A DNA stretch of 64,000 nucleotides from Spirochaetia bacterium UBA5763 (GCA_002418835.1 DIEX01000033.1:124001-188000); one strand, 5' to 3'; numbered from the stretch's first letter, positions 1 to 8,480 are shown. Notes: generated by a model from the sequence alone, not told the origin. Made by a program: numbers and translations.

Positions 1-37
1 TATTTTTTTCCGAAGGCTGTCTTTTTCATCCTGCTTG

Positions 38-1204
38 TCAGAGGGCTTTTGCATATATTCCTTCGATATCCTTTATGCCGGGGTCCCGGGGATTTGTAAC
101 TGCGCAGGGATCTGCAATAGCATATCTTGCAAGGTCAGGTATTACCTCTTCAGTAACTCCAAGGGTGCGGAGAGTACTGTTCAGTCCGGCTCTTTCGCGT
201 AGAGAGCCTATTTCATTACTCAGCGCTTCTTTAACCCTGTCGTGCCCCATACCCTCAATATCGATCCCCATGGCTGCGGCAAGATCGCAGTATTTTTCTG
301 CCGCAGAATAAAAATTATACCTCACAACATGATCAAGGAGCAGTGCGTTGCACTCGCCATGCGGGAGATCAAGAAGTCCGCCCAACGCATGGGCCATTGC
401 ATGTACAAGCCCCAGGCTGGCATTAGAAAAAGCGAGGCCCGCAAGAAGACTGGCGAGCATCATCCTGTCCCTGTACCGGAGATCATAATGATGCTCACAT
501 GCAGGCACAAGGTTATGAGCTATTAGTCTCACCGCTTTAAGAGCATTGACATCAGTTACCGGAGAACTGGCATTTGATACGTAAGCTTCAAAAGCATGTG
601 TAAGCGCATCAAGCCCCGTGGCAGCTGTAAGCTCCGGCGACATGGTTGTTGTTGTTATAGGATCGATTAGTGCCACATCAGGCACAAGGGTTTTGCTGAT
701 AATTGCTATTTTAACGCTCCTTGATGTATCATCAATTATTGCAAACTGTGATACATCCGCAGAGCTGCCGGCAGTAGTGGGTATACATATAAGAGGAGGC
801 CCGGGGAGAGGAACAAGATCAACCCCTTCAAACTCAAGAATATTTTTATTATTAGTACTCACAATACCAATCCCTTTGGCGCAATCCATGGGGCTCCCTC
901 CGCCAACTGCCACAATCATATCACACCCTTCACGCCTGTATAGCTCAGCCCCGGCCATTACCTCTTTGTCTTTCGGATTAGGGGTAACACTGTTAAATAC
1001 TACAAAGGGTATATCTGTCCCCTTAATAAACCTTTCAACAACCTCCGCCCATCCTGCGCTTATTACTCCCGGGTCAGTTACAACCATGACCTTCTTTACG
1101 CCAAGATTTTTTATATATCGGTCAACGACCTCAATGGCACCGCTTCCAAAAAGGAATTCCGGCGCAACAAATTTACGCAATTCAAAAGGATTATAACGGT
1201 CCAT
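38..1204 (-). CDS. Iron-containing alcohol dehydrogenase, ErcA-like
   Basis: Group III (Fe-dependent) alcohol dehydrogenase of 388 residues. The nucleotide-binding GGGSPMD motif is near residue 101. The metal-site signatures DALTHAFEAY and the paired HAMAHALGG / LPHGECNA histidines are intact. The overall sequence, including LRKFVAPE near the start and DPCAVTNPR near the end, resembles from memory the ErcA proteins tied to signalling in ethanol-oxidising Pseudomonas, so a sensing or small-alcohol oxidation role is possible. I chose the ATG at 1204 over one 42 bases further out because GGGAGGAG sits just before it. It stands alone; the ZIP transporter gene upstream on the same strand ends about 130 bases away. 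Family certain, substrate unknown. Confidence 0.88.
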   Translation of the reverse strand: MDRYNPFELRKFVAPEFLFGSGAIEVVDRYIKNLGVKKVMVVTDPGVISAGWAEVVERFIKGTDIPFVVFNSVTPNPKDKEVMAGAELYRREGCDMIVAVGGGSPMDCAKGIGIVSTNNKNILEFEGVDLVPLPGPPLICIPTTAGSSADVSQFAIIDDTSRSVKIAIISKTLVPDVALIDPITTTTMSPELTAATGLDALTHAFEAYVSNASSPVTDVNALKAVRLIAHNLVPACEHHYDLRYRDRMMLASLLAGLAFSNASLGLVHAMAHALGGLLDLPHGECNALLLDHVVRYNFYSAAEKYCDLAAAMGIDIEGMGHDRVKEALSNEIGSLRERAGLNSTLRTLGVTEEVIPDLARYAIADPCAVTNPRDPGIKDIEGIYAKAL

Positions 1205-1334
1205 AACTCCTCCCGGTGGAAACTGATTGTATTTAAAATATATCAATATCCCGGAACAAATCCAGTTGTACGGATAAATGTCAGGAAAATATATGAGAAA
1301 TATACTTACGGGGAGGGGATAAAAAATTTAAAAA

Positions 1335-2141
1335 TCAGGCAAACATCAGCAGGCTTACAGCCATTACAGCCATACCGCTGATGAGCCCCAGGATTGCAAT
1401 ATGATGTTCACCATACTCCTCTGCTGTGGGGAGGAGTTCATCAAGTGAAATATAAACCATAATTCCGGCAACGCAGGCAAAAATTATACCGAATGCCGCG
1501 TCGTTGAATATTTTGATCAGGAAAAAATAGCCGAGAAGCCCCCCTACAGGTTCTGCAAGTCCTGATGAAAAAGATAAGATAAAAGCCTTCTTCTTGCTTT
1601 TTGTCGCATAATAGATAGGTATTGAGACAGCAATACCTTCAGGTATGTTGTGTATTGCTATAGCGGCAGTTATACTTACACCGAGCGCCGGGTCCTGTAG
1701 TGCGCCGATGAATGTAGCAAGTCCTTCGGGGAAGTTGTGAATCCCGATAGCCAGCGCGGAAAACAATCCCATCCGCATAAGTTTTCTGTCTTTTGCTTTT
1801 CCATCTGCTATATGATCGAAATTTTTAAGTTCATGAGGGTTTTCATAAGAGGGCACCAGTCTGTCAATAAGAGCAATTATCGCAATTCCCGCGAAAAAAG
1901 CAATCACTGTATACCAGTATCCGGGTTTATTACCATAAAGAGTAGTAAGAGATGCTTTTGCTTTTACAAAAATTTCCACAAGAGAAACATAGATCATGAC
2001 CCCCGCTGAAAAACCGAGGGCACCGGCCAGAAACTTATGATTGAACTTCTTTGACATAAAAGCCATGAGGCTCCCTATTCCGGTCGAGAGGCCTGCGATT
2101 AAAGTGAGGCTGAACGCAAAAATAATTCTTTCATTTTCCAT
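1335..2141 (-). CDS. zupT: ZIP family metal transporter (ZupT-like)
   Basis: Inner-membrane permease of 268 residues that would import Zn2+ and possibly Fe2+ or Mn2+. It has about eight hydrophobic segments and the two diagnostic ZIP motifs HNFPEGLATF and HNIPEGIAVS, with the His/Glu residues that form the binuclear metal site in this family. Length matches bacterial ZupT. The N-terminus begins MENERIIFAF and runs directly into the first membrane segment. A bidirectional terminator separates it from the cytochrome b gene upstream on the same strand, so it is probably transcribed separately. Metal preference cannot be read from sequence. Confidence 0.9.
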   Translation of the reverse strand: MENERIIFAFSLTLIAGLSTGIGSLMAFMSKKFNHKFLAGALGFSAGVMIYVSLVEIFVKAKASLTTLYGNKPGYWYTVIAFFAGIAIIALIDRLVPSYENPHELKNFDHIADGKAKDRKLMRMGLFSALAIGIHNFPEGLATFIGALQDPALGVSITAAIAIHNIPEGIAVSIPIYYATKSKKKAFILSFSSGLAEPVGGLLGYFFLIKIFNDAAFGIIFACVAGIMVYISLDELLPTAEEYGEHHIAILGLISGMAVMAVSLLMFA

Positions 2142-2243
2142 GTTTCAAGTTCCCCGTTTCAGTCCTGCAAACTACGGCCTGAAATTTACTCATACCATAG
2201 ATATTAATAAAGAGAGCAACAATTTTTCTTTTATAGAAAAAAT

Positions 2244-2279
2244 AAAAATGCCGGGTTAGCATTTAAACCCGGCATTTTT
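2244..2279. terminator. Bidirectional intrinsic terminator
   Basis: Perfect 14-bp inverted repeat (AAAAATGCCGGGTT / AACCCGGCATTTTT) with an 8-base loop. The A/T ends provide a U-tract in both directions. It closes the cytochrome operon on the minus strand, between the cytochrome b stop at 2307 and the transporter start at 2141. Confidence 0.85.
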
Positions 2280-2306
2280 ATTTAAACAGATTAAATCTGA
2301 TATGCT

Positions 2307-2912
2307 CTACTCTGTAATATCCTCATCTTCAACTTCATCCCACCCTGTAATCATTGCCTTAATGTGCGAAGTAAGAGAATGACCTGTGGTTGTCATGTAA
2401 ACATGAATAATGGTAAAAGCTATAAGTAGAAAAGCCCCTAATGCATGAAATATAGCAATATATTTTACAGAACGCAGATGGATATCCCCGTGAGCTACGT
2501 AGTAGTATATCACTCCAGTAGAGACCATAAGAGGAACGATTGCAACCTTATAACCCACATATGTAAGTCTCTGAAGCGGATTAAGTTTTACTTTTTGTGA
2601 TTTGCCCACAGGTTTTCTCTCACCCTGGAAAATACCCTTGAAATAGTAAAGCATCATCTCCCTGAGCTTGTCTGTTGTTGGAATATAATGCCTCCATTCC
2701 CCAGTAGTAAAATGCCAGAATATTGCAAAAGCAATAAGTGTTATGAGTGTAAACCCCGCGTAATTATGAAGAACCACCGCCCTTTCAAAACCTAAGACCC
2801 TATAGGAGCCGTGCACTTCAAAACCTGTGAATGCGAGGAAGAAAATAAGAGCTGCCTGAGCCCAGTGCCAGAACCGTTCAAATCTTTTATACATATATAC
2901 TTTCTTTGACAT
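2307..2912 (-). CDS. Membrane cytochrome b partner of the octahaem cytochrome
   Basis: Integral-membrane b-type cytochrome of about 201 residues with four hydrophobic segments and spaced histidines (RFWHWAQ, LHNYAG, FWHFTTGEWRHY, HALGAF, IHVY) typical of the formate dehydrogenase gamma / Ni-hydrogenase cytochrome b superfamily. It would pass electrons between the quinone pool and the periplasmic octahaem cytochrome encoded just upstream. The ATG at 2912 overlaps the cytochrome stop codon region and follows GGAGGATTG, so the two are translationally coupled; a longer frame to 2978 lies inside the upstream gene and is less likely. The C-terminus is acidic (DEVEDEDITE) and probably cytoplasmic. 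Confidence 0.85.
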   Translation of the reverse strand: MSKKVYMYKRFERFWHWAQAALIFFLAFTGFEVHGSYRVLGFERAVVLHNYAGFTLITLIAFAIFWHFTTGEWRHYIPTTDKLREMMLYYFKGIFQGERKPVGKSQKVKLNPLQRLTYVGYKVAIVPLMVSTGVIYYYVAHGDIHLRSVKYIAIFHALGAFLLIAFTIIHVYMTTTGHSLTSHIKAMITGWDEVEDEDITE

Positions 2913-2913
2913 A

Positions 2914-4560
2914 TCAATCCTCCTTCCTCTTCTTTGCCGCCTGATATCGCAAAGCACCGTGAACAGTGACGCCTGCAAAGGAACCGGCTATAAGAAGAAT
3001 ACCGAAAATATCAAACACCAGGCTTCTGTCCCTTCCGGGGATCCAGCATGCCGGGAGACCTGCGAGCCTTCCGTTTCTTGAATGGCAGTCATTGCATGAA
3101 AGAGCATTCTCCTTAGATACTACAAGGTGTGTCAGCGGCCAGTGCATCTCTGTTTCAATCCAGTCGAATTTTCCGCTGTAAGGTACTCCTGCCGCCTTCA
3201 TCCCTATCTCTGCTGATTTAGTCCAGTCCCAGTCACTCCAGTAAGCGCCGCTCCCTTTGGGGCCGAACAGTTTAGGCACAACAAGTGTTTTGTTTTCAGG
3301 ATCAAACATCTGTTTGCCCCTTATAACTTTAAAGGGCCAGATCTTTGAATCAGAGCCGCCGCATTCTCCGGCAATCCTGTTTATCTGTACCGGTCTCTTA
3401 TCAGGATCAATTTTATCACCAACCAGTATATGATCCACTGTGCCGTTAAACCAGTAGTATTCGGGAACAGCATTCTTCGCCAGCCTGAACTCACCCTTTT
3501 TACCGTCATAGATCGGATCACCATCCTGATCTTTTACGACTTTAGGCTTACCCACCGGTGTCTTCTGCCCTGCTTTTGACCAGTCCCACCAGACCTTGGT
3601 TTTATGCTTTGTGGAATAGAATTTTATATGGCAGCTCTGGCAGGCAATTCTTTCTGTATGTTTATCAAGAACCCTGCTTGTAAAATTTTCTTCCGGCTTT
3701 TCTCTCATATAAAGCCTGTTTTTAAAAATGTCATACGTTCTGTCCGGCTGATTTTCCACGAATAATGTCTGAGTATGAGGATTCCTTGTATGGCACCTTT
3801 CGCAGCTCAACCTGTCTTTATTCTCAACAGATACTGAAAAAAGCTGTCCCTTGATATCATGCCTGTCAGCTACGTGACAGTCAACACATGTCATGCCGCC
3901 TCCGTCTTTTGACATATGAATATCTATCTCTTTGGCAGGATCAAGAAGTGACTTATCCAGAGCTCCATGCTTCACAGCATTTCCGCCGCCGCCGTAAAAG
4001 TGACATGAACCACAGGTCTGCCTGTTGGGGCGCCCCACATTATGCGCTATAAATTTATAATCAGGCTTTTTATAAAGCTTCTGATTTTCCGGAAAAACAG
4101 TATCTTTATCAGCAGGATAACCTGCTCCAGTGGGAAATTTTTCGTATGTTCCTGTTGTGTCATGACACACAATACAGTCGATCTTATTCTGGTTAGTGAA
4201 ATCAAAATTCCCATCTTTCCATCCGTAACCGATATGACAGCTTGTACATCTCGGCTCATTTGACGCCACGGCAATACAGAAGTTATTGATTATGTTTTTC
4301 TTGCCGACTTCAAGCATCTGACCTTCCTTCCCCGGCATCTTATCCGTTTTCCGTGTCCAGAGCCAGTGATTAGTCTTCATTATGTCTGTACCCGCATTAT
4401 TATGGCATTTCAGACATGCAGATGTAAGTTCCTCCGGTTTGCTGAAATTCCTGTTAAGTTCAGCAAACTTTGAGTGATCCACAGAAGCTGCAGAAAGCAT
4501 TGTGAATGCACCTGTTAAAAAAATTAATACTGAAGCAAAAAAGCACGCCTTTCTGCTCAT
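2914..4560 (-). CDS. Octahaem c-type cytochrome, tetrathionate reductase (OTR) family
   Basis: 548-residue exported multihaem protein with exactly eight CXXCH haem-binding motifs: CLKCH, CTSCH, CIVCH, CGSCH, CVDCH, CERCH, CQSCH and CNDCH. An N-terminal signal peptide (hydrophobic stretch at about residues 7-24) sends it to the periplasm, and one C-terminal membrane helix (about residues 512-535) with a basic tail anchors it. Haem spacing and length fit the octahaem tetrathionate reductase family; relatives reduce tetrathionate and also nitrite or hydroxylamine in vitro, so the physiological acceptor is open. It sits between a rhodanese lipoprotein gene and its cytochrome b gene, which favours a sulfur compound. 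All eight sites look intact. Confidence 0.88.
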   Translation of the reverse strand: MSRKACFFASVLIFLTGAFTMLSAASVDHSKFAELNRNFSKPEELTSACLKCHNNAGTDIMKTNHWLWTRKTDKMPGKEGQMLEVGKKNIINNFCIAVASNEPRCTSCHIGYGWKDGNFDFTNQNKIDCIVCHDTTGTYEKFPTGAGYPADKDTVFPENQKLYKKPDYKFIAHNVGRPNRQTCGSCHFYGGGGNAVKHGALDKSLLDPAKEIDIHMSKDGGGMTCVDCHVADRHDIKGQLFSVSVENKDRLSCERCHTRNPHTQTLFVENQPDRTYDIFKNRLYMREKPEENFTSRVLDKHTERIACQSCHIKFYSTKHKTKVWWDWSKAGQKTPVGKPKVVKDQDGDPIYDGKKGEFRLAKNAVPEYYWFNGTVDHILVGDKIDPDKRPVQINRIAGECGGSDSKIWPFKVIRGKQMFDPENKTLVVPKLFGPKGSGAYWSDWDWTKSAEIGMKAAGVPYSGKFDWIETEMHWPLTHLVVSKENALSCNDCHSRNGRLAGLPACWIPGRDRSLVFDIFGILLIAGSFAGVTVHGALRYQAAKKRKED

Positions 4561-4593
4561 AAAAACCTCCTTCGTCTATCTAAAGCGGAATTT

Positions 4594-4962
4594 TTATTTT
4601 TCCCCATGAAATCCATCACTAAGCCAGCGTGTATAACCGCCGCTGAGAATCTTAATATTTCTGAAGCCCTCTTTTTTCATTATCTCAGCTGCTTCATCAG
4701 ACTTAATCCCCTCACCGCAATAGAGGACTATAGTTTTCTCTTTATCTATATTCTTTATATCACGCAAAAAAGTGGCATCATGAAATTCTGCATTAATTGC
4801 TCCCTTAATATGTCCATCAGCGAATTTCTTTTCATTACGGAGATCTATTATAACAGTTTTTTCAGATGAAACAACAGAGGATATATCAGCCGGTGTTAGA
4901 TACTCCGGTTCCCCGCATGATAAAAAAATAAAAAAAATGACCGGGAAAATCCATCCTCTCAT
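4594..4962 (-). CDS. Rhodanese-domain lipoprotein
   Basis: 122-residue single-domain rhodanese with a lipoprotein signal (MRGWIFPVIFFIFLSC, lipobox LSC), so it is probably membrane-tethered in the periplasm. The sulfurtransferase active-site loop is YCGEGIKSDEAA, with the cysteine that carries a persulfide; the DLR and GGYTRW motifs of the fold are present. It starts within the last codons of the arsR gene (4-base overlap) and ends 33 bases before the octahaem cytochrome, so it belongs to that operon. A role in handling sulfane sulfur for the cytochrome or sensing it is inference. Confidence 0.87.
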   Translation of the reverse strand: MRGWIFPVIFFIFLSCGEPEYLTPADISSVVSSEKTVIIDLRNEKKFADGHIKGAINAEFHDATFLRDIKNIDKEKTIVLYCGEGIKSDEAAEIMKKEGFRNIKILSGGYTRWLSDGFHGEK

Positions 4963-5315
4963 TTTTTAAAAAAAACCTCACTCCTCTCCATAAAATTTTC
5001 TATAATTCCCTGCCGGATTAGCCTGCATCCTTCTATAAACTTTTTATTGGTAATCCTGTAATAAACCTGCTTGCCCTCTTTACGTTCAGCAACTGCACCC
5101 TGGTTTTTCAAAACCTTAAGATGCTGCGAAACATTTGTTACAGGAATATCAAGATACTCCGCTATATCTGAAACTGATCTTTCGCCGTTCTGCAGTATCC
5201 ACATAATCCTGAGCCTCTTCTCATTCGACAGTATTGAACAGAACTCCGCGTGGATTTTAAAAAATTCCGGATCATCCATCTCCGGATAATTTTTTGCTTC
5301 TTCTTTTTTTTTCAA
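4959..5315 (-). CDS. ArsR-family transcriptional regulator
   Basis: 118-residue winged-helix repressor of the ArsR/SmtB type: helices SILSNEKRLRIMWIL and SVSDIAEYLDIPVTNVSQHLKVLKNQGAV, then the wing KEGKQVYYRI. Translation starts at a TTG preceded by GAGGA. The first gene of the rhodanese/octahaem cytochrome operon, it probably controls that operon. It has only two cysteines, C26 before the DNA-reading helices and C97 in the last helix, which could form a redox, persulfide or metal switch; the classic ELCVCDL metal motif is absent. C26 does not fall where the SqrR/BigR sensors carry theirs, so the signal is uncertain. Confidence 0.87.
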   Translation of the reverse strand: MKKKEEAKNYPEMDDPEFFKIHAEFCSILSNEKRLRIMWILQNGERSVSDIAEYLDIPVTNVSQHLKVLKNQGAVAERKEGKQVYYRITNKKFIEGCRLIRQGIIENFMERSEVFFKK

Positions 5316-5860
5316 ATATATCCTCTTTTTTTTCTTTTTCCAGTTTTTAATTAAAATATTATAAACATGATAAATACCGGTTTTTTATTTACAATACCTG
5401 TTTACTCTTGAATCAGGCCATAGATCGTCACTCGTGCAAAGGGGGAAAGACAATTCCCTGATTATTAAGTAAAACGCTACAAACATGCCGGGGAATAATT
5501 TCTGTTTAATGTTAACACTTGCATATATTCGCAAATGTTAACATTAATGAATGATTAAATGTCAAACATAATTTTGAAATATTAAGTCCCTGTAAATTAT
5601 CCGTCTGTTATGCGTTAAAAACTTGACATTTGACTCCACTGATGTCAGAAAAATAACCGGATGAGAATATAATATAGTTCATCCGGTCCCCTCTCCGCCG
5701 GTTTAATATAAACTGATACGAATATTTCTGAACTTATTTATAGTTGATTCATATTCTGACTCTATACGGATATAAAGGGAAAAATAAATAAACGACTCCT
5801 GAAGTAATTATGGAGTCAACTCCGGCTTTTAAACAATAACTCTTCACAGGAGGCTTTTTT
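5316..5860. other. Intergenic region between divergent arsR operon and symporter
   Basis: 545 bases without a gene. It contains a 17-bp-arm inverted repeat (5506-5547, listed separately), a 9-bp hairpin ACCGGATGA / TCATCCGGT at 5656-5687 with a 14-base loop, and a small GACTCC/GGAGTC hairpin at 5794-5817. I looked for a glycine riboswitch because the downstream gene is an alanine/glycine-type symporter and did not recognise one. Confidence 0.6.
5506..5547. promoter_or_regulatory. Long near-perfect inverted repeat, candidate operator
   Basis: Arms at 5506-5522 and 5531-5547 are 17 bases with a single mismatch around an 8-base A/T-rich centre (arms TTAATGTTAACACTTGC and GCAAATGTTAACATTAA). No U-tract follows, so it is unlikely to be a terminator. 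Each arm contains the self-palindrome GTTAAC. It lies about 190 bases upstream of arsR and 310 upstream of the symporter, fitting an operator for a dimeric regulator, possibly the ArsR protein. Function is inference. Confidence 0.5.
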
Positions 5861-7240
5861 TTGGAATCTATTGCTAATTTCGTGGGAACTGTAAACTCCA
5901 TTGTATGGGGCCCCTACATGCTTGCGCTGCTTGTAGGAACAGGCTTGTTTTTAACCGTAAGACTTAAATTCATAAGTTTCAGATATCTTCCGTATGCACT
6001 GAAGCTGGCATTCACCCCTCACCAGGATGAAAAATCTGAAGGTGACATAAACCACTTCCAGGCGCTCATGACAGCCCTTGCTGCTACTATCGGTACAGGC
6101 AACATTGCGGGTGTTGCTACTGCCGTTGTTTTAGGGGGGCCGGGAGCAATATTCTGGATGTGGGTTACAGCTCTTGTAGGTATGGCGACAAAATATTCTG
6201 AAGCAATACTTGCTGTTAAATACAGAATAGTTGATGAAAGAGGGGAGATGGCAGGCGGCCCTATGTATTTCCTTGAAAGGGGCCTCAACATGAAATGGCT
6301 TGGAATGCTGTTCGCCCTCTTCGGCGCCATTGCCGCTTTTGGAATAGGGAACATGGTTCAATCAAACTCAGTTGCGGACGCAGTTAAAGCATCATTCGGA
6401 ATTCCGGCAATTGCAACAGGTATAGTCATGGCAATACTTACCGCGCTTGTTGTTCTTGGGGGGATCAAGAGTATAGGCCGTGTTACATCAATGATCGTAC
6501 CCTTTATGGCGGTGTTTTATGTAATAGGAGGACTGATAGTAATACTGATGAACATAGGGCAGCTTCCCGCAGCTCTCGCATATATTTTTGAAGCAGCTTT
6601 CGGCAAAGCTGAGGCGGTGGGTGGAGGATTTGCCGGAGCAATGGTAGCCATGAGATTCGGAGTTGCACGCGGAGTTTTCTCGAATGAAGCGGGCCTTGGG
6701 AGTGCTCCAATTGCGGCAGCAGCAGCAAAAACAGATCACCCCGGACGCCAGGCTCTTGTATCAATGACAGGTACATTCCTTGATACAATTATTGTCTGTT
6801 CAATAACAGGACTGGTTCTTGCCATTGTATTGATGAATGCAGACTTTATGCGTGGCGAACTTACAGGCGCAGCTCTTACTACTGCGGCTTTTACCCATGC
6901 CATGGGAACAATGGGTAGTTGGATAGTATCAATAGGGATTATACTTTTCGCCTATTCCACAATACTGGGTTGGGCATACTATGGGGAGAAATGTGCTACA
7001 TATCTTTGCGGAATAAAAGTTCTTTTGCCTTATAGAATTCTTTTCGTTGCCTTCGTAGCAATAGGTGCCTGCCTTAAACTCGCATTTGTATGGGACTTTG
7101 CTGATACAATGAACGGGCTTATGGCTATACCGAACCTTATCGGTCTCCTTCTTCTCAGCAAGGTTGTTGTTGCTGAAACAGAGGATTTCTTTGCAACCAA
7201 ATATAAAGATGAAAAAAATAAAGAAGAGAAAGCTGCATAA
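5861..7240 (+). CDS. Sodium:alanine/glycine symporter, AGCS family
   Basis: 459-residue inner-membrane transporter with about eleven hydrophobic segments, matching the usual AGCS length. The family signature around GTGNIAGVATA and GGPGAIFWMW (near residues 78-103) is present, as is the NEAGLGSAPIAAAA stretch in the middle. It would take up alanine or glycine with Na+. The start is a TTG preceded by AGGAGG at 5848-5853. The C-terminus ends in a charged Lys/Glu-rich tail. Monocistronic: a 545-base regulatory gap precedes it and a terminator follows. Confidence 0.92.
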   Translation: MESIANFVGTVNSIVWGPYMLALLVGTGLFLTVRLKFISFRYLPYALKLAFTPHQDEKSEGDINHFQALMTALAATIGTGNIAGVATAVVLGGPGAIFWMWVTALVGMATKYSEAILAVKYRIVDERGEMAGGPMYFLERGLNMKWLGMLFALFGAIAAFGIGNMVQSNSVADAVKASFGIPAIATGIVMAILTALVVLGGIKSIGRVTSMIVPFMAVFYVIGGLIVILMNIGQLPAALAYIFEAAFGKAEAVGGGFAGAMVAMRFGVARGVFSNEAGLGSAPIAAAAAKTDHPGRQALVSMTGTFLDTIIVCSITGLVLAIVLMNADFMRGELTGAALTTAAFTHAMGTMGSWIVSIGIILFAYSTILGWAYYGEKCATYLCGIKVLLPYRILFVAFVAIGACLKLAFVWDFADTMNGLMAIPNLIGLLLLSKVVVAETEDFFATKYKDEKNKEEKAA

Positions 7241-7262
7241 TCCGCTTTCCGGCACTTTAACT

Positions 7263-7295
7263 AAAAAACTCCGGTATTTTTTGCCGGAGTTTTTT
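7263..7295. terminator. Bidirectional intrinsic terminator
   Basis: Inverted repeat AAAAAACTCCGG / CCGGAGTTTTTT with a 9-base loop, U-tract on both strands. It lies between the convergent symporter (stop 7240) and DUF3332 gene (stop 7324) and serves both. Confidence 0.88.
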
Positions 7296-7323
7296 ATTGA
7301 GATCATCGTTAAAGAAGTTAATT

Positions 7324-7884
7324 CTATATTTTTTCAGAAACAAGCTTATCAAGATTATTAGAAACCGCATCCCTGCTCATTATTACTGTATCTCCATCTT
7401 TCTTAAATATTTTAACTTCATTGCCGTTAAGCACCTGTACTGCTTTCTTCAGTTCTTTCCCGTTACCGAGGAGCCATGTTTTTGTTTCCGGGTTATAAAC
7501 AAGCTCAGCCTCTTCACCCATATTCGGGCCTGTTATCTGCTGGAAATGCATACGGTTGAGACTCACTTCAACTTTATATGACTTATCCCCTTTTGTGATA
7601 TATTTTGTTTCAACTTCACCGGGCTGCATAGCAAGGGGATTCGATCCTGTCCAGAAATCAACTGAATTCAAAATAATTCCGTCAACAAGTACAGCAATCC
7701 CATACACAGGTATAATTACCATAATTAAAAAGACAACCTCATTGACCCACTTATTGCTTAATCTTGAATTCCAGTTATAAAGTTTTTTTGTGACAACAAA
7801 TCCGTTACCGCCACCTACACAACCCTGTAAAGACATCACACTCATTACAAGTGCAAGTGAAAGAGCTATCCCTTGTTTTTTCAT
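7324..7884 (-). CDS. DUF3332 family lipoprotein
   Basis: 186-residue protein with a lipoprotein signal peptide (lipobox SLQGC near residue 22). The diagnostic segment YNWNSRLSNKWVNE, a hydrophobic stretch (VVFLIMVIIPVYGIAVL) and FWTGSNPLAMQPGE are those of DUF3332, a family of unknown function found in envelopes of Bacteroidetes, gamma-proteobacteria and others. The C-terminal half is a soluble beta-rich region. Convergent with the symporter and divergent from the cyclic-nucleotide-binding gene, so monocistronic. Function not known. Confidence 0.85.
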   Translation of the reverse strand: MKKQGIALSLALVMSVMSLQGCVGGGNGFVVTKKLYNWNSRLSNKWVNEVVFLIMVIIPVYGIAVLVDGIILNSVDFWTGSNPLAMQPGEVETKYITKGDKSYKVEVSLNRMHFQQITGPNMGEEAELVYNPETKTWLLGNGKELKKAVQVLNGNEVKIFKKDGDTVIMSRDAVSNNLDKLVSEKI

Positions 7885-8070
7885 AATAAAACTCCTTTTT
7901 AAAATTTTATATCTTTTTATTACATATATAAAAAAGATATTGATGGTAATTCAAAAATAAGTGCTTCTTTCATAAAAATCAAGGCAAAAGAAAGTTTTCT
8001 TCAATTAGAGATTTATTGACATAATACCGATAATTTATTAACCAGAATAAAATCCGGAGGATATTTAACC

Positions 8071-8466
8071 ATGTCAAAAAACATCATGTATTATCAGAAT
8101 GGTGAAAATATAATCAAAGCAGGCCAGCTTGAACATAGAATGTATATTATTCTGGAGGGACGTGTCAGCATAATCCTCCAGAGCGGGGATGAGCAGTTTG
8201 TTGTTGCCACTATGGAGAAAGGTGACTTTTTCGGGGAGATTTCCCTCTTTACTGATCACCCCAGGAGCGCCACAGTACGTTCTCTCGGTGATGTCAAACT
8301 CGCTTATATTGACAACGTAACACAACTCAAGGCTTTTCTAATAAAGAATCCCGCATTTGCAGCAAAGATGGTACAGATTCTGGCCCAGAGGCTTGCAAAA
8401 ACCGATGAGATACTTGTTGGAAAAATCAGTGAAATCAAGAGACTTAAACAGACCCAGGCCATATAA
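8071..8466 (+). CDS. Single-domain cyclic nucleotide-binding protein
   Basis: 131 residues forming one CRP-type cyclic-nucleotide-binding barrel without a DNA-binding domain. The phosphate-binding cassette GDFFGEISLFTDHPRSATVRS contains the conserved Glu and Arg that grip the cyclic nucleotide, so binding looks competent. A C-terminal helix (AAKMVQILAQRLAKTDEIL) could make dimer contacts. ATCCGGAGG precedes the ATG. It ends 14 bases before DNA polymerase I and the two are likely co-transcribed, though a shared function is not obvious. Partner unknown. Confidence 0.85.
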   Translation: MSKNIMYYQNGENIIKAGQLEHRMYIILEGRVSIILQSGDEQFVVATMEKGDFFGEISLFTDHPRSATVRSLGDVKLAYIDNVTQLKAFLIKNPAFAAKMVQILAQRLAKTDEILVGKISEIKRLKQTQAI

Positions 8467-8480
8467 CATACAGGTGTAAA

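Noticed and set aside
1..29. Possible start of another minus-strand gene (ATG at 29-27, then AAA AAG ACA)
   Set aside because: Only nine codons are visible before the window edge and no Shine-Dalgarno at proper spacing precedes it.
618..1196. Long plus-strand frame opposite the alcohol dehydrogenase gene
   Set aside because: It is the antisense shadow of a clearly conserved gene, with no family features of its own.
4959..5315. Assignment of the ArsR protein as SqrR/BigR persulfide sensor
   Set aside because: The first cysteine is not at the corresponding position in the helix; only the last-helix cysteine is comparable.
5316..5860. Glycine riboswitch before the alanine/glycine symporter
   Set aside because: The aptamer core motifs were not found; only ordinary hairpins and an inverted repeat are visible.
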